The notes below the pieces were generated by a model, which did no database searches, was not told the DNA's origin, and worked only from the letters and a program-made list of their open reading frames with translations. A stretch of 64,000 nucleotides of DNA, from contig JAGBGX010000013.1 in NCBI GenBank assembly GCA_017935745.1, forward strand, positions 33,170-97,169, written 5' to 3'. Origin of the DNA: Treponema sp. (lineage in GTDB: Bacteria; Spirochaetota; Spirochaetia; Treponematales; Treponemataceae). Below, piece by piece: positions 35,320-45,200 of the stretch. The position numbers were made by a program, and so were the translations under genes. The stretch's first letter is position 1. Every line of letters begins with the position of its first letter.

Positions 35320-36702
35320 TTACCGGATCTGTCTGCCCGCTGATTGCGCCGCGTCTGCGTGCCTTTTATATTCCTTCCTGCGCACAATAAAATATGCCGC
35401 CATGACAGCTGCCCCGGTGACAATCCACGTTACCGGGTACACATTCATAAGCGTCTCAAACGATCGGAATTTTCTAAACACCGTTTCCAGCCAGACAATC
35501 CTGAAAAGGCAGGAGCCCGCCATAGTCAGCACAGCCGGAAGCATGGAATGCCCCATTCCCCGCAATGCGCCTGCTGAAACTTCATACGTGCTTGTCAGGA
35601 ATTCCAGTGACTCAACGTGGACAATTCTGACAAGCGCAAAGGAAATGACAGCCGGCTCAACAGTATAAATCATGATAAAGCTTTTTCTGAAAAGAACAAA
35701 CACAAGACACAGCGCGCCGGTAATCAGAATGCTGAATATCATGGAAAGCCGCCAGATGCGCTTGCACCGCTCAAACTGCGACGCACCGAAATTCTGGCTG
35801 GTAAATGTTGTGGCAGCCTGAGTGAATGCGCTCACTATAAAATAGGAAAAGTACTCAAAATTCAACGCCGCCGCCGATCCTGCCATTGCGCTGCTGCCAA
35901 AGGAATTGATTCCGCCCTGAATACAGATATTTGAAAATGAAAAGACCATTCCCTGAATTCCTGCCGGCACACCGATTTTTACAATCCGCAGAAGCTGCGC
36001 TCTGTGCATGCCCAGTTTCCGCAAGTCAAGGCGCAGCGGATCTTCTTCCTTCAGCAGAAAAAACAGAATCATCAGCGCGCTCAGCACATTTGAAATCACA
36101 GTTGCAATTCCCACTCCTGCAACGCCCATTCCAAAAACAGTCACAAGCAGCAGGTTCAAGGCAACATTCAAAATACCCGAGACAGCAAGACAGTACAGCG
36201 GCCGCTGTGAGTCTCCCTTGCTCCGCAGAATTGCCGCGCCAAAGTTGTACACCATGACTGCGGGCATTCCTAAGAAATAAATGCGCAGGTACAGCACGGC
36301 AAGCACAAACACTTCCTCAGGCGTGCCGATTGCCTCAAGAATCGGCTTTGCAATAAACGGGCCTGCCGCTGCAAGAAAAATTCCGCTGAGCAGAGCAAGC
36401 GAAAAAACGGTGTGGACAGCAGTCCGAATGTTTTCCGTTCTGTTCCGGCCGATAAGCGTTGCAATGACAACATTCGCGCCCAGCGACATTCCCACAAAAA
36501 TGTTTATTATCAGGTTGATGACCGGGGCGTTGCTTCCTACTGCCGCCATCGCTTCAGTGCCGGCGAACCGTCCTGCCACAGCAACATCCGCCGAATTAAA
36601 AACCTGCTGCAAAATGCTGCTTGCCGCAAACGGAAGCGCAAAAAGCAGAAGCCTGAGCGCAATCGGCCCGTCAATCATGTTTATTTCATTTTTTCTGTTC
36701 AT
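35320..36702 (-). CDS. MATE family efflux protein
   Basis: 460 residues and about twelve membrane helices. The N-terminal MIDGPIALRLLLFALPFAAS, then NSADVAVAGRFAGTEAMAAV is typical of the DinF/NorM-like MATE group. It exports drugs or metabolites against sodium or protons. The start MNRKNEINMIDG at 36702 lies inside the end of the DNA methylase gene (17-bp overlap). Translation is probably coupled, an odd pairing of functions. Convergent with the Sel1 cluster. Confidence 0.9.
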   Translation of the reverse strand: MNRKNEINMIDGPIALRLLLFALPFAASSILQQVFNSADVAVAGRFAGTEAMAAVGSNAPVINLIINIFVGMSLGANVVIATLIGRNRTENIRTAVHTVFSLALLSGIFLAAAGPFIAKPILEAIGTPEEVFVLAVLYLRIYFLGMPAVMVYNFGAAILRSKGDSQRPLYCLAVSGILNVALNLLLVTVFGMGVAGVGIATVISNVLSALMILFFLLKEEDPLRLDLRKLGMHRAQLLRIVKIGVPAGIQGMVFSFSNICIQGGINSFGSSAMAGSAAALNFEYFSYFIVSAFTQAATTFTSQNFGASQFERCKRIWRLSMIFSILITGALCLVFVLFRKSFIMIYTVEPAVISFALVRIVHVESLEFLTSTYEVSAGALRGMGHSMLPAVLTMAGSCLFRIVWLETVFRKFRSFETLMNVYPVTWIVTGAAVMAAYFIVRRKEYKRHADAAQSAGRQIR

Positions 36703-37858
36703 GGTACTGCCGCTTTTCAAGCACAAAAAGATACTCTGAAACGTGAATATTCCGCGCGCTTAAATTCCGTGAGCCGCGGAACGTGTTGTAAGCTGTTTCC
36801 ACTTTTTTCACCTTGCCGTATTTTTTCAGCATGGACTGCATTTCATCCAGCTGAATGAATCCTTCTGAATTATACGAAATAATCACATATTTTGCATCAA
36901 GGAATGAAACCGCGCGCTCCAGGGAACTCAAGGCTTCCTTCCGCCTGTTAAAGGAGGAGCGGTTCCAGCCTGAAGGAATTCCCGAGACCGTGCTCAGCTG
37001 GGAACCGGGCAGAGCGTTTTCAGCGATGACATTCAGCATGAAATAGTTTGAGCCATACGGATGCTGATTGTACGGCGGATCAAGATAGGCGACATCGATT
37101 TTCCGAAGCTTCTGCGAAAGCTGCACCGTGTCCTCCTGATACAGTTCCGTGCGCGAGCTGAAGCTGGAAAATACCGGGACAGGAAGCTCCACCTGCCCCA
37201 GAATCCGGGAAAGCGCATTTTTTCCAGTTCCGCCAAAACAGCCGATTCCTGTCCGCTTGTCCTTGTAAAATCCCTTGAAAACTCCTGACGTGTTCACATG
37301 AACTGAAGCCTCCGTCAAAAGCGGCGCAATAAAAAAAATTCTGTACGGATCGCGGCCCACAATCCTGTCAATCAGCATTCTGTACGTGTCTATGCGCTCT
37401 GCGTTTTCCCGCGTATAAAAGGCCCGTTCTCCTTCCTGTATGGCATCAGTGTCTTTCGGCGCATAATAGCCGCAGATGATGCCGGGAACCTTCGCTTCAA
37501 AAAACTGCCTTTCAATCGCCGTTCTGTACTCAAAGTATTTTTCCGCCTGAAAGTCCTTCCTGTTGGAAAGATAGCATCTGTTCAGCATGAATGAATACGT
37601 TTCAAGATCATTTGCAATCAGAACGGAAGCATGCTGCTTGAGCATCCGGGCCACAATGCCAGAGCCTGAAAATAAATCCGCACAGACAAGCTTCCGCTTT
37701 CCAAGCCTGCGCTTTATGATTTCAATCTCCTTCTGAATAGTTCCAAGAAGGAGCCGCTTGTTCCCGATGTATGTGATAATCTGAGTTGTAAGATAGTCCC
37801 TGTTTTCTTCCATCAGCCGCACCGCACTTGCATTGCGCGTATCCTGCAAGGAAAGCAT
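36686..37858 (-). CDS. D12-class DNA adenine-N6 methyltransferase, solitary
   Basis: 390 residues. AdoMet motif I is CADLFSGSGIVARML and the catalytic motif is YLDPPYNQHPYGSNYFML. Motif I before the catalytic motif, with the target domain in between, is the alpha-group (Dam/DpnM-like) order. No restriction endonuclease gene is adjacent, so it is an orphan or its partner is elsewhere. The start is unsure: ATG 37858 has GGCAGG six bases upstream; an in-frame TTG at 37882 and ATG at 37813 (MEENRDYLTTQIITYIGNKR) are alternatives. Confidence 0.85.
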   Translation of the reverse strand: MLSLQDTRNASAVRLMEENRDYLTTQIITYIGNKRLLLGTIQKEIEIIKRRLGKRKLVCADLFSGSGIVARMLKQHASVLIANDLETYSFMLNRCYLSNRKDFQAEKYFEYRTAIERQFFEAKVPGIICGYYAPKDTDAIQEGERAFYTRENAERIDTYRMLIDRIVGRDPYRIFFIAPLLTEASVHVNTSGVFKGFYKDKRTGIGCFGGTGKNALSRILGQVELPVPVFSSFSSRTELYQEDTVQLSQKLRKIDVAYLDPPYNQHPYGSNYFMLNVIAENALPGSQLSTVSGIPSGWNRSSFNRRKEALSSLERAVSFLDAKYVIISYNSEGFIQLDEMQSMLKKYGKVKKVETAYNTFRGSRNLSARNIHVSEYLFVLEKRQYHEQKK

Positions 37859-37903
37859 GCAAAGCCTGCCGCTGATTCGCAAGCACGGCTTTGAACACAG
37901 CTG

Positions 37904-38347
37904 CTAGTCGCCGGTATATTCAGGCTGTGCGCCAGCGTCCAAAAGAAGCTGCTCCACTTCTGTGCGCGCGTAATTCTGCGCAATAAACACAGCGCTGGAA
38001 CCGAAGCTGTTCAGTGCGTTCACATCTGCTCCGGCGGCTATGAGCGCTTCGGCCGCGTCAGCTGCTCCGTACTGGGCGGCAATCATCAGCGCTGTCCATC
38101 CGTTTTTTCCGCGGGCATTTACATCTGCGCCGGACGCAATGAGCGCCTCTATTTCCTGCCGGGAATTCAGCGCGGCAGCAGCAAGAAACCGAACCGTCTC
38201 TTCGCTTATTTCCGACGGCTCTCCTGCATCCGGGCTGGCGGCAGCAGTCTTGCTTTCCGGCTCTTCAGGCACAGACGAAGTGCTTCCGCATGAAAACACA
38301 GCAAGAGAAAGCAGCAAAGCGCAGGCAAAAACAGCAATCCGTTTCAT
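37904..38347 (-). CDS. lipoprotein with two to three ankyrin repeats
   Basis: 147 residues. Lipoprotein signal MKRIAVFACALLLSLAVFSC with the lipobox Cys, then an acidic Ser/Pro linker. Ankyrin repeats follow (ALIASGADVNARGKNGWTAL, ALIAAGADVNALNSFGSSAV). It should sit in the periplasm or envelope and bind a protein partner. The repeats closely resemble those of the long ankyrin protein at 60919-63135. GGAGGAAATGA precedes the start. It follows dapL on the same strand. Confidence 0.85.
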   Translation of the reverse strand: MKRIAVFACALLLSLAVFSCGSTSSVPEEPESKTAAASPDAGEPSEISEETVRFLAAAALNSRQEIEALIASGADVNARGKNGWTALMIAAQYGAADAAEALIAAGADVNALNSFGSSAVFIAQNYARTEVEQLLLDAGAQPEYTGD

Positions 38348-38490
38348 TCTTTCATTTCCTCCATTGGCACAGGTTCTGTGTACAAACTGAAGAACAGCTT
38401 CCTTCCGCGGTAAGCAGCTTGTTGCGGCGCGGACAGTAACCAAGACAGTTTTCAAAGGCAGCCTTATTCCGGCGCAGGCAGAACGGCGCA

Positions 38491-39723
38491 CTACATTCTG
38501 AACGACTTAAGCCGTCCGCACGCTTCCTGAATCTGCTCCCGATGCCCGAACGAACTGAAGCGGATAAAGCTTTCTCCGCTCGGCCCGAACCCCGCGCCCG
38601 GTGTGACAACAACATGGCACTGCCGCAGAATTTCATCAAAGACATCCCAGCTCTTTTTGCCGGGAAATTTTGCCCATACATACGGCGCATTTCCGCCGGA
38701 ATACACTTCAGTTCCCATCGCCTTGAAATTATCGCTTTGCAGCGCGCTGCGTATCAGGGATGCATTTTCCAGATAAAAGCTGACTGTCTGCTCCATTTCT
38801 GCAAGCCCTGTTTCGTCAAGCGCAGCATAGCCGCCTGCCTGCGCGATATTGCTTGCTCCGTTGAATGCAGTGTTTGTAATGCGCGCCCATGTATCGGCGA
38901 CTTTTGTTCCGTCCTCGAATTTCAGGCGCTCGGGGACAACGCACCAGCCGAGGCGCACTCCGGTAAATCCCGCCGGCTTTGAAAATGACTGCATTTCGAT
39001 TGCGCAGTCTGCCGCGCCGTCAATCTCAAAGATTGTCTTCGGAAGCTCCTTGTCGCGCACAAAAGCCGAGTATGCCGCATCAAAAAGGACAATGCAGCCG
39101 TTTTCCCGCGCAAAGCGCACAAGCTCTTCAAGATTGCGCCTTGTTGCCACCGCGCCTGTAGGATTGTTCGGAGAGCAGATGTAAATCAGGCTGTCCTTTT
39201 GAACCGCAGACAAGTCGGGGAAAAAGCCATTTTCCGGAAGGCACGGCATATAGGTGATATCCTTGAATCCGTTTTCACCGGCAGGCTCCTTTCCGCCTGC
39301 GCCCGCCATGACAGTCCCGTCCACATACACAGGATATGACGGATCCTGAACCGCAACCTTCACTTCCGCACCGAACATCGCCTGAAGCCGCCCGAGATCG
39401 CACTTTGCTCCGTCAGAAACAAAAACTTCGCACGGCTTCACTTTTCCGCCGTAAATCACGCTTGAAATGCGCTCCCTCAGCTTTGGAATTCCCGCGCTGT
39501 CATCCTGATAGCCGGTATATCCTTCCTTTGTGCCGAGAGCCTCAACATACCGTTTCATGGCATCGGCAATATGAGGAGTCAGCGGCTCAGTTGTATTTCC
39601 GATTCCAAGGCTGATGATGCGCGCGCCGGGATTTGCCGCCTGAAATTCCCGCCGCCGCTTTGCAATTTCCGGGAACAAGTAACCGGCTGCAATATTCGTA
39701 TAGTTTCTGTTTCTCTTGATCAT
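38491..39723 (-). CDS. dapL: LL-diaminopimelate aminotransferase
   Basis: 410 residues, the normal DapL length. N-terminal NYTNIAAGYLFPEIAKRR, SLGIGNTTEPLTPHI and GYTGYQDDSAGIPKLRE are DapL marks. The PLP lysine lies in SFSKPAGFTGVRLGW. It converts tetrahydrodipicolinate to LL-DAP in one step for lysine and peptidoglycan, as in other spirochaetes and chlamydiae. Start ATG 39723 with GAGGTG just upstream; the GTG at 39729 is part of that ribosome site. Confidence 0.95.
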   Translation of the reverse strand: MIKRNRNYTNIAAGYLFPEIAKRRREFQAANPGARIISLGIGNTTEPLTPHIADAMKRYVEALGTKEGYTGYQDDSAGIPKLRERISSVIYGGKVKPCEVFVSDGAKCDLGRLQAMFGAEVKVAVQDPSYPVYVDGTVMAGAGGKEPAGENGFKDITYMPCLPENGFFPDLSAVQKDSLIYICSPNNPTGAVATRRNLEELVRFARENGCIVLFDAAYSAFVRDKELPKTIFEIDGAADCAIEMQSFSKPAGFTGVRLGWCVVPERLKFEDGTKVADTWARITNTAFNGASNIAQAGGYAALDETGLAEMEQTVSFYLENASLIRSALQSDNFKAMGTEVYSGGNAPYVWAKFPGKKSWDVFDEILRQCHVVVTPGAGFGPSGESFIRFSSFGHREQIQEACGRLKSFRM

Positions 39724-39915
39724 ATTCACCTCGCTGCTTCACTGCATGCTTTTGTAAAAGTGTATCACTTTTAAAGACGCAGTTCAACGGCGGAAAACAG
39801 AAAAAAGATGGAAAAGCCCAATCTGACGTTTCCGGCAAAAAAAAGCGGACGCAAAACAGAATGTTCCGCGCCCGAATTTTCCTTGCTGATGAGATTTCTT
39901 ATTTCCCCGGAAATG

Positions 39916-40623
39916 CTACTGCACCCGGCAGGCTTCCACCATGTAGCGGATTGACGTTCCTGTGCTGTCTTCCAGCGTTTTCTTTACAATGAACACAAGG
40001 CTCCTGCCTGACTTGTCGGTGAAAATTTTTTCAATCTGATATGAAGTGATTCCCTTGCGCGTAAAGCCGGGGGTTCCTGCCTTGAACGCGCTGATGACCG
40101 TTCCGCGGGAATCTTTTTTTTCAACGTTAATAAAAAAGCGTGAGCGGCAGTCTGCGCCTGAGCCCTGGTATTCCGGCACAAGCGTAACATGATAGAATAC
40201 TTCGCTTCCGTCAGAAGAGCCTTCAAAATCCTTAAAGACAATTTCTTCCGTCGGACTCTTCACCTCGGACTCGCGCAGATACAGCAGCGTGCCTGTTCCC
40301 GCGGGAGCCGCCTTGTATTTTGAAAGCTTCCATTCGCTCTTTGACTTCAATGACTCAAACGCATTTTTTCCTGATTCTTCGGAAGAAACATCGCCCGGCC
40401 GGAGCTTGAAATTCTCGCCCTTTACAAAATCGTTTGACGCAACATCAACAGTAAAAATTTCCGCCCACGGCTCGTATGACTTGTCGAGCTTTCCGTACTG
40501 GCCGAACAGGTAGCGCTCTCCGTCTTCTGAAAAGCCGATGTCCACAAATGAAGCGGCATCTCCTGCAAAGGAACTGGCCGCCGTGAAAAAAGCGGAAGCA
40601 GCAAACACCAGAATTTTTTTCAT
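39916..40623 (-). CDS. DUF2259-type predicted secreted protein
   Basis: 235 residues with signal peptide MKKILVFAASAFFTAASSFA. The mature protein starts DAASFVDIGFSEDGERYLFG and is a beta-rich domain in the style of DUF2259 proteins, which are largely treponemal and of unknown function. GGGAGGATGAA precedes the ATG at 40623; the longer frame (40641) covers that site. Monocistronic, probably periplasmic. Confidence 0.8.
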   Translation of the reverse strand: MKKILVFAASAFFTAASSFAGDAASFVDIGFSEDGERYLFGQYGKLDKSYEPWAEIFTVDVASNDFVKGENFKLRPGDVSSEESGKNAFESLKSKSEWKLSKYKAAPAGTGTLLYLRESEVKSPTEEIVFKDFEGSSDGSEVFYHVTLVPEYQGSGADCRSRFFINVEKKDSRGTVISAFKAGTPGFTRKGITSYQIEKIFTDKSGRSLVFIVKKTLEDSTGTSIRYMVEACRVQ

Positions 40624-40717
40624 TTCATCCTCCCGAAGCATATATGCTGTAAAACAAAAAAAATGCAGTCACGTACATTTTCGGCAGGCAGAAAAAAATC
40701 TTTAGACTCATTTTCCC

Positions 40718-40746
40718 TTGATAAAATAAAGCCGCTGCGGTATCTT
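40718..40746 (+). promoter_or_regulatory. promoter of the 276-residue membrane protein, leaderless type
   Basis: TTGATA (40718-40723), 17-bp spacer, TATCTT (40741-40746), 6 bp to ATG 40753; no Shine-Dalgarno. Confidence 0.65.
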
Positions 40747-40752
40747 TTAGTC

Positions 40753-41583
40753 ATGACGATAAAAAACCGCAACAGATTTTTTCTTTTCCTCTTTATATTC
40801 AGCTCGGCTGTCTTTCTGTGCGAAATACTCGTATTCTGCCTTGCCGCAGCCGCAGAAGCTGTTGTTGCGCCTGAAAACCCGGTGCGGACATTTGTCCTTT
40901 TCAAGAGCGGCTTCCTGTGTCCGTACAGCTTCCATGCTTCCGCAGCCGCAATCATTCTGTTCGGGCTGTCGGCTCCCGTTCTGTCAATGGCAGTCTTCAA
41001 GGGATTTGAAAAAACACCTTCCCTGGAAATTTTGTTTTTCTCGGGATTTATTCTAAGCTGCCTGGCAGAAAGCTCGCGGCTGCTGCTCCCTGTGTTCGGG
41101 CTGTGGAAGACGAATTCACTGCTGCTCATTGTGCTGGGGCGGATTGTCATAGGAGGCAGAATCCTTGCTCCGCTGAGCCTGTTCTTTGCGGCGGCATTTT
41201 CTTCAGCCGATGACCTTCAGAATGCAGAGCGGAACCTCATCATCCTTCTTACCGCAACCTGCACATTTGCAATTCTCTATCCGATGAACACATCAGTCAC
41301 CACGTCAAGCTGCACAGTCCTCTGGGGATTCAGGCATCTGCTAACAGCAGTCAGGACTCTTATATTCCTTACAACAATCCTTTCAGCTGTTATAGAAGCG
41401 CACTCAAAAGGAATCCGTGAAATCTATGCAAAGGCGGCCGGACTTCTTGTGCTCGCGGCAGGATACGGACTGCTGTGCGGAACAGACTGCTGGCTTGAAT
41501 TCTGCATCGCGCTTGTGCTTTCAGCCGCAGGATGCCTGATATACCTGAAGTCAATCCATTACATCGCAAACATGTGGACTTAG
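40753..41583 (+). CDS. integral membrane protein of unknown function
   Basis: 276 residues and seven to eight predicted helices (for example FFLFLFIFSSAVFLCEILVF, ILVLGRIVIGGRILAPLSLF). No motif recognised; the layout of seven helices with few loops is vaguely like 7TM sensor modules, but no catalytic domain follows. The start is set by the promoter ending 6 bp upstream; the frame is open from 40663. Its stop overlaps the stop of the convergent DGK1-like gene by 4 bp. Confidence 0.7.
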   Translation: MTIKNRNRFFLFLFIFSSAVFLCEILVFCLAAAAEAVVAPENPVRTFVLFKSGFLCPYSFHASAAAIILFGLSAPVLSMAVFKGFEKTPSLEILFFSGFILSCLAESSRLLLPVFGLWKTNSLLLIVLGRIVIGGRILAPLSLFFAAAFSSADDLQNAERNLIILLTATCTFAILYPMNTSVTTSSCTVLWGFRHLLTAVRTLIFLTTILSAVIEAHSKGIREIYAKAAGLLVLAAGYGLLCGTDCWLEFCIALVLSAAGCLIYLKSIHYIANMWT

Positions 41584-42242
41584 GACAAAAAAAACTGCGA
41601 AAGGCCGCCCAAGGCAACAGGAATCAGAAGGTTGTCAAAGTCCTTGAGCGGAAGCACTTCGATGACCATGCCGGTGACTGCGGCCGCAAGCGCAATGAAT
41701 GCTGTGTCATGGCTCGGCGGAGACACCTGGGCAAAACTGCAGGCGGCAAAGCATGAAATAAAAATCGCAGCAAAGCAGGTAAGGCTTCCGGCAACAGTCT
41801 TTCCTTCTGTGAACGGAATATGAATCCTGCCGAAAAGCTTTCCTGAAAGGCTTGCAAGGCCGTCTCCGAAGGCAAGGGCATAAATCCCGATTGCAGCCGG
41901 CAGCGGCTCCCACAGCAGGGAAGCGGCAATAATTCCAAGCACAAGCGTTACCGGCCCGAGGACAAACTTATTTTCATCGCGCTTGCGGGCGGCCGCTTCT
42001 GTGACTGCGGAAACAAGGAACACTTCCTTTCCGTTCAGGCGGAGAATTTCAGCGGCTGAATACAAAACGGCGGCAGCAAACAGAACGGCAAGAACAGGCT
42101 TGTATGCAACAAAAAGAAAATAAGGAACAAATGCGCTGCACAGATGAATCGATTTTCTGAACGCTTCTTTCAGAAGGCTTATAAATTTCTGACGGGAAAT
42201 GATTCCGCTGTATTTCCTTGAAAAAAGAAGCCCCTTGCTCAT
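41580..42242 (-). CDS. CTP-dependent diacylglycerol/polyprenol kinase-like membrane protein (DGK1/SEC59/VTE5 family)
   Basis: 220 residues with about six helices. The family signature is present: GPVTLVLGIIAASLLWEPLP, then IYALAFGDGLASLSGKLFGR and EGKTVAGSLTCF, resembling the CTP-binding site of CdsA-related kinases. It likely phosphorylates a lipid alcohol in the inner membrane. It starts at the stop of the large TPR gene (1-bp overlap), so the two are co-transcribed. Confidence 0.82.
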   Translation of the reverse strand: MSKGLLFSRKYSGIISRQKFISLLKEAFRKSIHLCSAFVPYFLFVAYKPVLAVLFAAAVLYSAAEILRLNGKEVFLVSAVTEAAARKRDENKFVLGPVTLVLGIIAASLLWEPLPAAIGIYALAFGDGLASLSGKLFGRIHIPFTEGKTVAGSLTCFAAIFISCFAACSFAQVSPPSHDTAFIALAAAVTGMVIEVLPLKDFDNLLIPVALGGLSQFFLS

Positions 42243-45200
42243 TACTGAAGCCCTTCTTCTCCGTACAAGAGCCTTGGAATTTCTGTATAAATTTCAGGCT
42301 CATAGCCGGAGACAGGATGCGTTATATACTTTATGTTCTGCTCCGCCAGATTGGAACCGTCAAGGCGGATCATTGTCTCCTGGTTGCGTGTCATGGCATC
42401 CCAAGCCCTGAGGCTTTCCTGAAGGCTCACAATCGACTGCGCATTCAAGGAACTGTCGCCTGTCGCCCGCGCAATCCGGGCCAGTGTCACGCCAAGGTTA
42501 TTTGAAGCCTTCATGTATGTATCAACAATATCTGCATGGTCATCGCGCAGCTGCGGAAGGACAATCCCGTATTTTTCACGCTCAACAGCCAGCAGTGAAA
42601 GAAGGCGCTCGTAATATCCGCGGGCAACATAGTTGTCACTGCTCAGGCTCAAGGTGTTTGCAAGCGCAAGCAGAAGATGCGTGTCGCTTTCGTTTGTGTC
42701 CTGGCTCCGTATAAACGAGCCGAGAGCCGCCGGATAGTTGCGCTTCTGATACTGAATATAGCCGATTCTGTACCGCACAGACGAAGTGTCATGCTTGTTG
42801 TTCACGGCGCTTTCATAGTTTGCAAGAGCCGCGTCTGTATCGCCTGAAATAAAGTAATCAAGATCCGCCAGATCAGCGTACAGCTTCCCGACATTTTCAT
42901 CGCTTTCAAATCCGCTTGACTCCCGCTCGCCTTCAAAAAGCGCAATTCCCTTGCCGTACAGCTCTTCCGCAGTAAGATATTCCCGCTCATCGCGCTTTTC
43001 TTCGCCCAGAAGCCGGTAGGCATTGATGTACTTGTAAGTGTCGCGCCGGCTGCGCTTTGTCTGCTGCTCAAAAGAGCGGACAGAAGCTTCAAGCATTTTT
43101 GCAGCATTGCGGCCGCTGCTAGTTTCCACAAAGTACCGTCCCATGTTGTACAGGGCAATCGCATCAGAAGGAGCCGAAGCAAGCGCGCTTTCCAGCAGCT
43201 TCCGCACATCTTCAATTGAAGAACGCAGACTTTCCTCTGACGGACGCAGTTTTCCGTAACGCTTGTCAAGCATATAGCCGCTCAGCTCAATCTGATCTTT
43301 CGGCGGAAGCGGCTTTTTCTGATTCTTGAAAAATTCCCGGTAAATGAGAACCTGGCGCAGATCGTCCGTGCGGATAAAATACCGCATCTGCCGCGAAAGA
43401 TACAGGCTGTTCTGTCCGTACAGCTCGGCCAGCAGATCGTACTGTTCCTTTGCAAGCGGAAACTTCTCAGGATCCTTGTCTGTTGCCCATTCAAGGTACA
43501 GGTCGCCCAGAGCAAGAATCGCCTCAGGATCATTTATATGATAGTCAAGCACTTCACGCTTTAAAATCCGCTCGCTTTCCGCATAGTTATACAGATCGTA
43601 CAGCTCCATGTCGGCCCAGTCAAGCCCGGCCTTTTTATCATGATTGTAACGCTGAAGCAGCGCACGGTACATCATGCCCGCCCGCCCGTACTGCCTGTGG
43701 CTGCGGTATCCCTGCGCATAGCGGAAAAACCATTTTTTGACAGGCTTGTATGTAAGCGCCTGATTGAACCGCTCCTCTGACTGCGGATACTGGCTGTCCT
43801 CAAGCAGCGCATACCCCTGGCGGTACAAGGAATGTGCCCGCATGGGCTTGTATACAAAGTTATTTGTGAGCGTGAAAATGCAGAATATCAAGATTGCCGA
43901 GGCTGCTGTTAAAATTGCGCCGGGAATGATTCTGTTCTTAAGCTGATATTCAACCGACTTCTTATAGGCTTCATATTCAGCCGCAGACCTGCGCTCAAAA
44001 TCCCGGGGAACATACAGGGAAATGTCCAGAAGCTTTTCCAGCTCAGCCGCAACCTGACGGGCAGGAGCCTTCTTAAGCACTTTTTCAAGCACAGAGAAAA
44101 TCGCATCGTCTGTAAATTCATTCTTTACAACAAAGTCTTCAAGCGCAATCCGCACATTAAGCGGATAAGACGCAAGATTTTTCTGAAATTTCTTGTACTC
44201 TGCGTCTGTAAACGTATTCTTCGGCTTTTCCGCAGCAGACGGCTCGGAAGCATCAGCCTCAGGCTTTTTGTTCAGGGACGCGGTTTCTGTATCTGAAAAT
44301 CCCGGAATATGAAACTCGTCATCGCCTTCAAAGGAATCTACCGAGCCAAGCGCAAAGTCATCATTTTCCTGATTTGAAAAGTCAAGCCCGCTTATTTCGC
44401 TCGTGTCAAACAGCTCAGCAGGAGCTTCTTCCTCAGGAACTTCAAGCTCAGGTGAAAGCGTCTCGATATCAAGCCCGCCGGAATCTTCCTGGCTGCTGCT
44501 CCCTGAAGGTTCACCAGTCCCGGATTCCGTTTCAGAAGAAACTGTGCTATCTAAGTTAGGCAGATCCAAGTCATCTAAGTTCAGATCATCCCCTGCACTG
44601 CCGGACGAAGCGGAGTCTGTTCCCGGCGCAGAAGCTGTGCTGCCAAAGTCAGGCAGATCCAAGTCATCTAAGTTCAGATCATCCCCTGCACTGCCGGACG
44701 AAGCAGAATCCGTTCCCGGCTCAGAAGCTGTGCTGCCTAAGTCAGGCAGATCCAAGTCATCTAAGTTTAGATCATCCCCTGCACTGCCAGACGAAGCAGA
44801 ATCTGCCCCCGGCGCAGAAGCTGTATTGCCAAAGTCAGGCAGATCTAAGTCATCCAGATTCAGATTGTTTCCTGCATCAGCCCCTGCTCCGTCAGGAAAG
44901 TCAGGAAGCACATCGTCAAGAGGCTGTTCCTCCGTTTCCGACTGAGAAGCGCCAAGCGTCTTGGAAAATGCATCGGCATCAAATTCAGGAAGCCCGTCCG
45001 AAACGCCGCTTTCATTCTCCTGAGGCAGATCGAACAGCGCGGGATCAAAGGAAGCTCCGTCCGGCTCAGAAATGCCGGAAGCCTGGCCGGCGTTTTCATC
45101 TGGAAAGGAAAAATCATCAGCCGGAGAAACGGATGTATCCGTTTCTGCGTTCTCCGGCTGGCTATGCGCCCCGTCAGCTTCTTCCTGCCCGCCGCCAGGA

